From Rhodospirillaceae bacterium (GTDB taxonomy: Bacteria > Pseudomonadota > Alphaproteobacteria > Rhodospirillales > Casp-alpha2): DNA of 48,885 bases. The position numbers and the translations under genes were made by a program. Below are positions 41,453-48,885 of this stretch, piece after piece. The stretch lies in the NCBI GenBank assembly GCA_018698795.1, contig JABIPG010000237.1, positions 1-48,885 on the forward strand, read 5' to 3'. Every line of letters starts with the position of its first letter. Position 1 is the stretch's first letter. The notes under the pieces were generated by a model. It was not told the DNA's origin, ran no database searches, and saw only the letters and a list, made by a program, of their open reading frames with translations.

Positions 41453-41560
41453 ACCCGTTCGTCTGCCAAAGATTGACATGCAATAGTATTTTCCGTTCTG
41501 GCTGGTCTGCTATCATTGCGGCAAGCAGATCGTGCTATCAGATGATGGAAAGCCTCTCGC

Positions 41561-44500
41561 GTGCATCGAACAACCACTCGCTTGTTGAATACGGCCCACC
41601 GCAATCTGCCTGCGAGCAATCGCTTCTCCATCCACCGTTGGGTGTCTGGGTTGGCAGGCGTCTGGTATGTGCTGGTTTTCGCCGTTTCCATCATGCTGCC
41701 CAGTTTGGGATTAGGCCAAGAGTCACCACCACCGGCTGATCCTATCGAGAGAAAAGCCGCCACTGAAGCGACATTCAAACTCGGTATTCTCGGGAATTTT
41801 CTCGATAGCGCCAACAATCAGGTCCTTTCCCTGGCGAGCAGTGAATTCACTCACCGCTACGCCGCCGCCTACCAAGAAGCCGACCGGGGGGCATTGGTTT
41901 CACTGTTCCATGCCGTGGCGGGAGCCAACACGGATTATATGCAAGTCCGCTTCCTCGACATGCATGGCCGCGAGCGGGTGCGCATCGACAGGCCTAAGGG
42001 CAAGGGCGAGGCTAAACCCATCATTGTTGCTGCCGAGAGCATGCAGGACAAAGGCACCAAGTTTTATTTCCAGGGCCCGAAATCCATACCGGAAGGCAGA
42101 CTCTGGCACTCCAGGTTCAATCTGAATATGGAGCAGGGCAAAATCGAGGAACCAATCCGACCTACATTTCGCGTTTCCACACCTGTTCATGTAGAAGGCC
42201 TGTTTCGCGGCATTGTGGTCATCAATCTGGCCATGGACCGGATTATCGAACTTCTCGCTCACTCCTCCGATTTCGATGTATTCCTGACCGACCGGGACGG
42301 TGAAATCCTGGTGCACCCCGAGCCGGACAAGTCCTGGTCGCGCTATCTTCCCAATCGCCCAGGCTTCTCCGAAGCCATCCGAGGCCGCTCATTAGTGGGG
42401 CGGGGACCCTATGTCCATTCGCTCAGCCGCATATTTAGAAACCAAGAAGAATTGAGCTTGGCGTTGATCGCCAAAGACCATCTGCTTGCAAACATTTCCG
42501 GCAGCCTGCCCGTTCCGCTCAACGCAGCAGAGAGAAACTGGCTTGCGAAGAATCCCGTTATTCGCGTTCACAATGAGACGGACTGGCCACCGTTCAATTT
42601 TGCCGTCGATGGGACACCTCGGGGATACTCCATCGACTTCATGAACCTGTTGGCGGCAAAGGTCGGTATCGAAGTTGAATACGTAACGGGCCCGACATGG
42701 AACGGTTTCCTGGAGATGATGAAAACCGGCAAACTGGACGTTATGTTGAATATCGTCAAAACGCCGGCACGCGAGAAGTATCTGCTCTATACCCCGCCCT
42801 ACGCCCACAACCCAAATACGATCCTGAGCCGCCGCGACACGCCGTACAGCAACCTCGAAGAATTGATCGGCAAGACCGTTTCCCTGCCTAAGGGGTTTTT
42901 CTACGAGGAAATCCTCAATCGCGATTATCCGAAAATCAAGCTGCACTTAGTGGCCGGAACGCAGGATGCCATGAAAGCCGTCAGTCTCGGCAAGGCCGAT
43001 GCGGCGCTTGGGGAATTGGCCGTTTTCAATCATCTATTAGCACGGCACACGATGACCGACTTGGTGGTGTCCGGTGAGGTCCGGGTCGGGAATGCAACAT
43101 TGTCGCTATTGAACATCGCAACCCGAAAAGACCTGCCTTTGCTGGCTTCTATCCTGACCAAAGGCATGGCGGCGATCAGCGCCAGCGAGAAAAACGACAT
43201 TCAACGCAAATGGCTGGGTGATTCCCGGGCCGGAGACGCCAGCGGTTTCCTCCTCAATCTGAGCACCGCCCAATCGGCTTGGCTGGCGGAACACCCGACA
43301 TTGCGGCTTGGCATCCATCCGGCACACCCGCCGTTCGAGTTTGTCGATGCCGATGGTGCTCATAGCGGCATTGCGGCGAGTTACGCAAAGGCGGTTTCAA
43401 GACGTCTAGGCATCGACATGACTCCCGTTGACGGACAGCCGCCCACCCGAGTTTTGGAACTCGCGAAAGCAAGAAAAGTGGATGTTCTTCCCGCCATCAT
43501 GAGAACCCGTGAGCGCGAGAATTTCCTGGCGTTCACGCGGCCCTACGCCTCCTATCCCGTGGTCATCGCGGCCAATGAGAGTATGCCCTATATTGGCGGA
43601 TTGCAGGAACTCACCGGCTACCGGGTTGGTATTGTCGAGGGAGACTTCATATCGATCCGCCTGCGCCGCGATCTTCCATCCCTTGAACTCGTCGCCCAAC
43701 ACGATATTGCCGAAGCGCTCAAGGCTTTGGACCAGGGGAAGATTGATGCCTACGTGGGCGCGTTGCCGGCGATCACACGTGAAATCACCCGCTCGCAGCT
43801 CTCCAACATCAAAATCGCAGCGCCGACGACCTACAAACTCGAACTCTCCATGGCCGTCCGCAAGGACTGGCCTGAACTGGTGCCCATTCTGGAGTTGGCG
43901 CTTGCCGACATCGGCACCGAAGAGGCGGCCGCTATTCAGAACGTATGGATGGCGCTGCAAGTTAAGTTTGGGACCGATGTCGAAACCATCTTGCAATGGT
44001 CCCTGCCCATCGGCGGCGGCGTGATGGTCGTTATTGTTGTCATTGTGTTTTGGAACCGCCGCCTAACGGGCGAGATTGCGGAGCGCAAACGCGTTGAAGA
44101 GCGGCTTGCCGAAGCCGAAGAGCGCGCGCGGTTATTACTCTCATCCGTCGGCGAAGGGGTATTCGGCGTCGATCTGGAAGGGCGCGTTACATTCATTAAC
44201 CCGCAAGCCGAAAAAATGCTCGGCTTCGCTGCCACCGAAATCGTCGGCCAGAAAGCCCATCCGTTGTTCCATCATCATCGCCATGACGGGTCTGAGTATC
44301 CGGTCGAGGAATGTTGGATGTACAAGAGCTTCACCTACGGTGATTCCCACCGCATCGATGACGAGGTCTTATGGTGTAAAGACGGCAACGCATTGGAGGT
44401 CGAGTACCACAGCACGCCGATCATGAAGGGAGAGGATATCGTAGGTGCGGTGATATCATTCATCGATATATCTCTGCGCAGAAAAGCCGAGAAAGAACGC

Positions 44501-45271
44501 CGAGATGCCTTCAACGTCATCCGCGACTCCATCAATTATGCCACCCATATCCAGCGCTCGATCCTTCCCAAGCGCGAGTCTCTGGAGCAAGCAACCGATG
44601 AGTATTTTATTCTGTGGGAACCGCGCGACAGGGTCGGCGGTGATCTTTACTGGTGTAAGCCCTGGGGGCTGGGAAAGTTGCTCGCGTTGGGAGATTGCAC
44701 TGGACACGGTGTCCCTGGCGCCTTCATGACCATGATTGCCAACGGCGCGTTGGAAATGGCAACGCTGGAAACCATGCCGGGCGATGTCAGCACACTCCTG
44801 CAGCGCAGCCACCAACTGATCCAAGAGGCGCTCAATCAGAACGCCGACGACAGCACGTCGAACGACGGCCTTGATTTAGGCGTTTGCTATATTCCACCCG
44901 GAGCCAAAACCATGACCTTCGCCGGCGCACAATTCTCGCTATTTCATGCCGCCGGGGACGACGTCACCGAGATTAAGGGTGACCGCAAGGGGATCGGTTA
45001 CCGCCGTGTGCCGCACAATGCGACATTCAAAGCGCACGAGATCCAAACTGGGGATGAAAGCCGCTACTATATGACCTCGGATGGCTTAACCGACCAGATA
45101 GGTGGGCCGAAACGGCGAAGCTTCGGCAAACGCAGATTTATCAAATTATTGGTCGAATCAAACAACAAGCCGATGCAAGACATGGGTGAGATTTTACGTC
45201 GTGCGCTGAACCAGTATCAGGGTGACGAAAAACGCCGCGATGACATTTCAGTAATTGGCTTCAAACTGTGA
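41561..45271 (+). CDS. Receptor: Cache-like sensor, two PBP domains, PAS, SpoIIE-type phosphatase
   Basis: A 1236-residue protein from GTG 41561 with GGAAAG upstream. Order: membrane segment near 29-50; periplasmic Cache-like region about 60-320; two bacterial solute-binding (family 3) domains, about 325-560 (NPVIRVHNETDWPPFNF) and 570-800 (LRLGIHPAHPPFEFVD); membrane segment near 812-832 (SLPIGGGVMVVIVVIVFW); a coiled coil; PAS about 850-970 (VGEGVFGVDLEGRVTFINP); PP2C/SpoIIE domain about 1000-1236 with D in RVGGDLYW, GDCTGHGVPGAFM and TSDGLTDQIGG. The tandem PBP-PAS layout is that of BvgS/EvgS kinases, but the output is a serine phosphatase. Ligands and target unknown; gene order with hemerythrin and a separate SBP may be meaningful. 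Confidence 0.88.
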   Translation: MHRTTTRLLNTAHRNLPASNRFSIHRWVSGLAGVWYVLVFAVSIMLPSLGLGQESPPPADPIERKAATEATFKLGILGNFLDSANNQVLSLASSEFTHRYAAAYQEADRGALVSLFHAVAGANTDYMQVRFLDMHGRERVRIDRPKGKGEAKPIIVAAESMQDKGTKFYFQGPKSIPEGRLWHSRFNLNMEQGKIEEPIRPTFRVSTPVHVEGLFRGIVVINLAMDRIIELLAHSSDFDVFLTDRDGEILVHPEPDKSWSRYLPNRPGFSEAIRGRSLVGRGPYVHSLSRIFRNQEELSLALIAKDHLLANISGSLPVPLNAAERNWLAKNPVIRVHNETDWPPFNFAVDGTPRGYSIDFMNLLAAKVGIEVEYVTGPTWNGFLEMMKTGKLDVMLNIVKTPAREKYLLYTPPYAHNPNTILSRRDTPYSNLEELIGKTVSLPKGFFYEEILNRDYPKIKLHLVAGTQDAMKAVSLGKADAALGELAVFNHLLARHTMTDLVVSGEVRVGNATLSLLNIATRKDLPLLASILTKGMAAISASEKNDIQRKWLGDSRAGDASGFLLNLSTAQSAWLAEHPTLRLGIHPAHPPFEFVDADGAHSGIAASYAKAVSRRLGIDMTPVDGQPPTRVLELAKARKVDVLPAIMRTRERENFLAFTRPYASYPVVIAANESMPYIGGLQELTGYRVGIVEGDFISIRLRRDLPSLELVAQHDIAEALKALDQGKIDAYVGALPAITREITRSQLSNIKIAAPTTYKLELSMAVRKDWPELVPILELALADIGTEEAAAIQNVWMALQVKFGTDVETILQWSLPIGGGVMVVIVVIVFWNRRLTGEIAERKRVEERLAEAEERARLLLSSVGEGVFGVDLEGRVTFINPQAEKMLGFAATEIVGQKAHPLFHHHRHDGSEYPVEECWMYKSFTYGDSHRIDDEVLWCKDGNALEVEYHSTPIMKGEDIVGAVISFIDISLRRKAEKERRDAFNVIRDSINYATHIQRSILPKRESLEQATDEYFILWEPRDRVGGDLYWCKPWGLGKLLALGDCTGHGVPGAFMTMIANGALEMATLETMPGDVSTLLQRSHQLIQEALNQNADDSTSNDGLDLGVCYIPPGAKTMTFAGAQFSLFHAAGDDVTEIKGDRKGIGYRRVPHNATFKAHEIQTGDESRYYMTSDGLTDQIGGPKRRSFGKRRFIKLLVESNNKPMQDMGEILRRALNQYQGDEKRRDDISVIGFKL

Positions 45272-45290
45272 CTCTGGGTTCTTAAGTTTC

Positions 45291-45695
45291 TCAGGCCACA
45301 TTGGCAGCCAGGAATTGTCCGGTCTTCATATCGGTTTCCAGGATGTGGTGCGTGAGCCAATCCTTGAGGAACGGCAGCATTTCAGCGGGAACGGCAGCAT
45401 CGCCGGCTTCGAACCGCGTTTTTAGGGCAGCAGCCTGTTCAAGCAAATCCTCATGTTCTTGTTTGTGGTTGAACAATTCGGGATCGCCGTAGGTCTGCAT
45501 CAATCTTTCCTCGTGCCTGAAGTGCCACGAGGTGTAACTCAGCAATTCATCAAGCACGGTTCCGATGGCCGCCACATCTTGGCGCGTCTCGACCGCATCG
45601 CTTAATGAATTGAGGATGCCAACAAGCTTTTGATGATCATTGTCGATCTCGTCGAAACCGACACTAAGTTGCGAGCTCCATTCCAGAACTGTCAT
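45291..45695 (-). CDS. Bacteriohemerythrin
   Basis: A 134-residue hemerythrin. Diiron ligands are all visible: H21 in DNDHQKL, H58 and E62 in WHFRHEERL, H77 and H81 in FNHKQEHED, H117 and D122 in HHILETD. It binds oxygen reversibly and serves in O2 delivery or sensing. It converges on the receptor gene with 19 bp between stops. Confidence 0.92.
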   Translation of the reverse strand: MTVLEWSSQLSVGFDEIDNDHQKLVGILNSLSDAVETRQDVAAIGTVLDELLSYTSWHFRHEERLMQTYGDPELFNHKQEHEDLLEQAAALKTRFEAGDAAVPAEMLPFLKDWLTHHILETDMKTGQFLAANVA

Positions 45696-45738
45696 TGTTC
45701 AATTCTCCACCAGAAAAGCCCGAACCACGTGAACGGGC

Positions 45739-46437
45739 TCAATTTTTGCCTTCAAATAGTTCCTTGGCGCGACCGCTGTCGTTCAACTCGATCAGGATTT
45801 TCTCCATGGCCGGAATCAATCGCCGGTGCTTGACGTGAACGTAGTGATAAAGCGTCACCGTCTCGACCGCTGGCTTCAAAACTGTTACGCCGCCGATTTC
45901 GGACGCCAGTCGGACCGCATCTGATGTCACCGCCATTCCAACGTCCACCCGGCCCGCCTTGACCATCCTGACAATCGATGCTGCGTTTCGGGCCACTGTT
46001 GCCTTCAACTCCCGCGTTCGGATATCCAATACCCGATAACCCCGCGGATAAGCGATGCGGTGTTTACCAAGCTCGTCCCACGAACTCATCCATATCTTCG
46101 ATTTTTCATTCACGACGGCGGAGAAACTCAGAGCAAAAACAGGTTCCATGACACGAACCAAGTTCGGGTATTCGTTGTCAACGCCGGAAATGCGGGCTAG
46201 TTCGGCATCCGACGCGCCAGAGTTCACCTCTTTCAGGCTTCGCTTGGCGGGCCGGATCACCAATTCAAAATCAAGACCGACTTGGCGATAAACTTCCTTC
46301 AACAGCCGCGCGATGGCTTCACCTTCTGGAAACGCCGCCGTCGAGACCTTCATTGTCTTGGCCTCGGCGTGTCCGACCGCCGCCATCAGACAGAAGGCCA
46401 AAACGACCAACCCAAACCGCACATTTACCAATCTCAA
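45739..46437 (-). CDS. Periplasmic substrate-binding protein (family 3 type)
   Basis: A 232-residue protein with a signal peptide (VVLAFCLMAAVGHAEA) and a type 3 solute-binding fold: TAAFPEGEAIARLLKEVYRQ, YPRGYRVLDIRTRELK and VKAGRVDVGMAVTSDAV. No transporter genes accompany it, so it may hand its ligand to the receptor nearby. The start is uncertain: TTG at 46437 and TTG at 46431 both lie after GAAAGG, and GTG 46422 is further. Confidence 0.82.
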   Translation of the reverse strand: MRLVNVRFGLVVLAFCLMAAVGHAEAKTMKVSTAAFPEGEAIARLLKEVYRQVGLDFELVIRPAKRSLKEVNSGASDAELARISGVDNEYPNLVRVMEPVFALSFSAVVNEKSKIWMSSWDELGKHRIAYPRGYRVLDIRTRELKATVARNAASIVRMVKAGRVDVGMAVTSDAVRLASEIGGVTVLKPAVETVTLYHYVHVKHRRLIPAMEKILIELNDSGRAKELFEGKN

Positions 46438-46459
46438 AACCTTTCTTTCGCAAGCGCTG

Positions 46460-47800
46460 TTACCAAAAATGCTTGAGATACATATAACCAGTGGCGATCA
46501 CCATGGAACCCAGCATCATCGGCAGGCCCAGGAGTAAAAACTTGCCGAACGTGATCGGGTAACCGGCGCGCTCACCCAAGCCCGCCACCATGACGTTGGC
46601 CGCAGCCCCGATCAACGAGCCGTTGCCGCCAAAGCACGCGCCCAGCGCCAGCGCCCACCAGACCGGCTCCAGCGCTTCCTTGCCGCCGATCGCCACTTCC
46701 ATGGATTCGACCATCGGAATCATCGTCGCCACAAACGGTATATTGTCGACCGCCGCCGATACAATCGCCGCCAGCCACAGCGTCGCGAAGGTTGTCGCCA
46801 TGGGCTCATTATTGGTGGCCGCCATTAACTTGGCGCCCAGAATATTCAACAACCCCGCATGCTCGACACCGCCGACCACGACGAACAATCCCATAAAGAA
46901 GAACAGCGCCCCCCATTCAACTTCTGAGAACACTTCGTGCAAGCGCTCGGATTGCGCCTCCATGGTGTCGTTTAGTCCGACCACCAGCAGCAGCACCGCA
47001 GCCCCGGTCATCGCCGTGGTGCCTGGGCGGATGTGATAATGCTCACCGATGATGAAGCCCAAAATCACCAACACCAAAACCGTCAGCGATTGCACCAAAA
47101 GCTTTTTGTCGGTGATTGAATCTTGCTCGCGGAACCCCATGATCCGCGCCTTGTGCTCGTCAGTCGCGACCAGGGATTTTCCCCATATCAGGTGAAATGC
47201 ATACAGCGACACGACCAGCACCACCGCCACCACCGGCCCCATATGGAACAGAAAATCGGTGAACGTCAGCCCCGTGGCCGACCCGATCAAAATGTTTGGC
47301 GGGTCACCAATCAGCGTCGCGGTGCCACCGATGTTGGACGCCAAAATTTGCGACATTAAAAAAGGGTACGGGCTGACCTCGAGTTTTTCAGCCAGCAACA
47401 ACGCAATCGGCACCACCAACAATACCGTCGTCAGGTTATCGAGAAACGCCGAGAACACCGCCGTGACGATGGACAGCACAATCAACACGCCGCGCGGATC
47501 GGCCTTCACTTTTTTTGCCGACCAGATGGCAATGTATTCGAAAAACCCGGTGGTCCGGATGACGGCAACGATCATCATCATACCGGTCAAGAGCGCGATG
47601 GTGTTGAAATCGATGCCCGCAATGGCGCGGTCCTGATCGAGCAGACCCGAAATAATCACCATGCCCGCACCCGTTAGCGCGATCACCGTGCGGTGTACCA
47701 TCTCCGACAACAAGATAGCGTAGGTAATGATCAAGATGCCGCTGGACAGCCACAATGGGTCGAGCCCGAAAATCACGGCCTGGGCTTCGTGGCCGGTCAT
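46460..47800 (-). CDS. NhaD/ArsB-type (IT superfamily) membrane transporter
   Basis: A 446-residue membrane protein with about eleven hydrophobic segments in two halves. Typical elements are SAFLDNLTTVLLVVPIA, ASNIGGTATLIGDPPNIL, and GACFGGNGSLIGAAANVM, the repeated N-x(n)-GDPPN / GAAAN motifs of the NhaD/ArsB/P-protein group. Likely a sodium/proton antiporter or anion transporter. It overlaps the CBS gene stop by ATGA; the CBS protein may regulate it. Confidence 0.87.
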   Translation of the reverse strand: MTGHEAQAVIFGLDPLWLSSGILIITYAILLSEMVHRTVIALTGAGMVIISGLLDQDRAIAGIDFNTIALLTGMMMIVAVIRTTGFFEYIAIWSAKKVKADPRGVLIVLSIVTAVFSAFLDNLTTVLLVVPIALLLAEKLEVSPYPFLMSQILASNIGGTATLIGDPPNILIGSATGLTFTDFLFHMGPVVAVVLVVSLYAFHLIWGKSLVATDEHKARIMGFREQDSITDKKLLVQSLTVLVLVILGFIIGEHYHIRPGTTAMTGAAVLLLVVGLNDTMEAQSERLHEVFSEVEWGALFFFMGLFVVVGGVEHAGLLNILGAKLMAATNNEPMATTFATLWLAAIVSAAVDNIPFVATMIPMVESMEVAIGGKEALEPVWWALALGACFGGNGSLIGAAANVMVAGLGERAGYPITFGKFLLLGLPMMLGSMVIATGYMYLKHFW

Positions 47801-48273
47801 GAGGCGTCTCCCACTGTTTTCTCCTGCTCAACGCGCAGAAAGTGCAGCAGCGTGAAAAACGAGATGGCACCGACCAGCTTGTTGTCGGCATCCACCACCG
47901 GCACCACGAACTGTTTCTCGCTGATCAACAGCATGGCGTCGATGAAAGGCGTATCTTCGTGGGCTACTTTGACATCAGGGTCGACCAAATCACCGATGGT
48001 CTGACCGCGCAGGCTGTCCAATCGTGCCTGCAATTCGGCGGGGCTTTCCTGTAGATAACTTGCGTGCTTCTTGCCGCGCATCATGGTGATGGCGCGCGGG
48101 ATCATGAAGTGCATCATCCGGTCGCCCGAAAGTAATCCGACGAAGGTGCCCTCCCGATCGACAACCGGCACCAGGCCGGTGCGTTTTTCGCGCATGAAAT
48201 CAATCGCTGTAGAAGCCGGGTCGTCGGCATACAGCGGCACAGCCACCGGCCCCATGACGGTCTTGCAATCCAT
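47797..48273 (-). CDS. CBS-domain pair protein
   Basis: A 158-residue protein with two CBS domains: first about residues 7-60 (VPLYADDPASTAIDFMREKR, TGLVPVVDREGTFVGLLSGD), second about 95-150 (VKVAHEDTPFIDAMLLISEK, FVVPVVDADNKLVGAISFF). CBS pairs bind adenine nucleotides and gate transporters or enzymes. The ATG at 48273 with GGGAAAGG upstream is preferred over one 30 bp before. It overlaps the transporter gene start (ATGA), indicating a regulator-transporter pair. Confidence 0.88.
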   Translation of the reverse strand: MDCKTVMGPVAVPLYADDPASTAIDFMREKRTGLVPVVDREGTFVGLLSGDRMMHFMIPRAITMMRGKKHASYLQESPAELQARLDSLRGQTIGDLVDPDVKVAHEDTPFIDAMLLISEKQFVVPVVDADNKLVGAISFFTLLHFLRVEQEKTVGDAS

Positions 48274-48366
48274 GATCAGCCCTTTCCCCAATGGAACATT
48301 CAATGAGGCTAGAACATAGCATCTTCATCAGCATTGATGCCGGTCAAATTCGAAGGGAAGGATGTC

Positions 48367-48798
48367 TTATTCGGGCAGCGTCACCGCACCGTCTTCGGAA
48401 ATCGGGAAGAAGGGGTTCCAGGCGACCTCCCAGTGATGGCCGTCGGGGTCTGAGAAATAGCCGGAATAGCCACCCCAGAACACGTCCTCAGCGGGCTTCA
48501 CGATATTCGCGCCGGCGGCTTTCGCCTCCGCCAGCACGGCGTCGACTTCGTCTTTAGAGCGCGCGTTGAAGGCGAGCGTCACGCCGTTGAAGCCCAAGCG
48601 ATCGGAATTCTCGATGCCGATATCATCGGCCAAAGCCTGACCGCCGTAGAGCCCCAGGATAATGCCACCCAATTGAAAAAAGGTGATCGCTTCGTTGGAG
48701 TTGGCAACGGAGCGTTGCCACCCCAGCCGCTCATAAAACGCCGTCGCCGCCGCCACGTCGGCGACGCCCAGGGAAACGAGGCTCAGGCGTTGTTCCAT
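48367..48798 (-). CDS. VOC-family (glyoxalase/bleomycin-resistance) protein
   Basis: A 143-residue protein of two beta-alpha-beta-beta-beta units: LSLVSLGVADVAAATAFYERL at the start, DRLGFNGVTLAFNARSKDEV in the middle, and the metal-site FSDPDGHHWEVAWNPFFP near the end. It starts 4 bp past the nrdJ stop on the same strand. Substrate unknown. Confidence 0.88.
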   Translation of the reverse strand: MEQRLSLVSLGVADVAAATAFYERLGWQRSVANSNEAITFFQLGGIILGLYGGQALADDIGIENSDRLGFNGVTLAFNARSKDEVDAVLAEAKAAGANIVKPAEDVFWGGYSGYFSDPDGHHWEVAWNPFFPISEDGAVTLPE

Positions 48799-48802
48799 AA
48801 AC

Positions 48803-48885
48803 TCACCCGCACTTCGAATACCCGCAACTGGTGCAGGTGTCGCAGCCCTCTTGCCGAATGAGGCTGGCTTGGGCGCATTTGGGGC
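48803..48885 (-). CDS. nrdJ: Adenosylcobalamin-dependent ribonucleotide reductase, C-terminal end (cut by window edge)
   Basis: The last 26 codons are in the window. They read PKCAQASLIRQEGCDTCTSC followed by GYSKCG and the stop, the zinc-binding cysteine tail of class II (NrdJ) enzymes, with the terminal C-x4-C pattern that reduces the active site. The rest of the gene is off the right edge. A VOC gene follows it directly. Confidence 0.85.
   Translation of the reverse strand, partial: PKCAQASLIRQEGCDTCTSCGYSKCG

Noticed and set aside
1-48885. tRNA, rRNA, prophage or insertion-sequence genes
   Set aside because: Looked for tRNA arm motifs, transposase-like or phage-like proteins and long inverted ends; none was found.

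Overview
The window is GC-rich, gene-dense bacterial chromosome, most likely from an alphaproteobacterium of the Rhodospirillales type. The pointers are a PHA cluster with a PhaR-type regulator, chorismate mutase / HisC-like aminotransferase / prephenate dehydrogenase gene order, an adenosylcobalamin-dependent ribonucleotide reductase tail at the right edge, DUF2125 and UxaA-type proteins, and many 4-bp start/stop (ATGA or GTGA) couplings. I see no rRNA, tRNA, CRISPR, prophage or intact insertion sequence. It reads as core plus metabolic chromosome, not an island.

Layout. 1-89: first codons of an aconitase X gene (minus). 100-716: a gene-free stretch with a strong nested hairpin followed by a T tract. 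717-6241 (minus): methyltransferase, chorismate mutase, HisC-like aminotransferase, prephenate dehydrogenase, a mandelate-racemase-like enolase-superfamily enzyme and a GST, tightly packed as an aromatic amino acid operon with two extra enzymes. 6331-11746 (plus): second GST, TPR/GT9-like protein, acyl-CoA carboxyltransferase, ClpP-like membrane protease, GNAT. 11765-16407 (mostly minus): degenerate GGDEF/EAL-like protein, two DMT exporters, a small basic protein beside a 16-bp palindrome, and a secreted FG-GAP protein. 16423-20855: PHA module (phaB, phaA, a short phaC-like synthase, an overlapping PhaE-like partner, divergent phaR), with repeated candidate operator boxes in both control regions.

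20875-24157: SUMF-like secreted protein, queG, a YhhQ-type queuosine-precursor transporter and queC; queF lies further on at 31889-32353, so four queuosine genes occur in 12 kb. 24196-25790: MarR regulator under a perfect 20-bp palindrome, co-transcribed with two small membrane proteins. 25925-28669: TAXI-type TRAP transporter. 28649-32353 (minus): acyl-CoA ligase, OsmC, two uncharacterised envelope proteins, queF. 32436-34790: pirin and DoxX divergent from a LysR regulator. 34781-38818 (minus): MaoC-like protein, split UxaA/SuyAB-like lyase, a YqgE-family protein with an apparent signal peptide, and DUF2125. 38896-41452: DMT exporter, ChaC-like cyclotransferase, threonine aldolase. 41561-46437: a 1236-residue receptor joining a Cache-like sensor, two periplasmic binding domains, PAS and a SpoIIE-type phosphatase, then a bacteriohemerythrin and a stand-alone periplasmic binding protein. 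46460-48885 (minus): NhaD/ArsB-type transporter with a CBS protein, a VOC protein and the 3' end of nrdJ.

The best candidates for something new are the PBP-PBP-PAS-SpoIIE receptor, the MaoC + split UxaA operon, the palindrome-controlled MarR/membrane-protein operon, the 149-bp overlap of the two PHA synthase genes, the probable CTG start of queC and the hairpin/T-tract element in the gene-free stretch. All functional assignments are by reading translated sequence; no database search was run.
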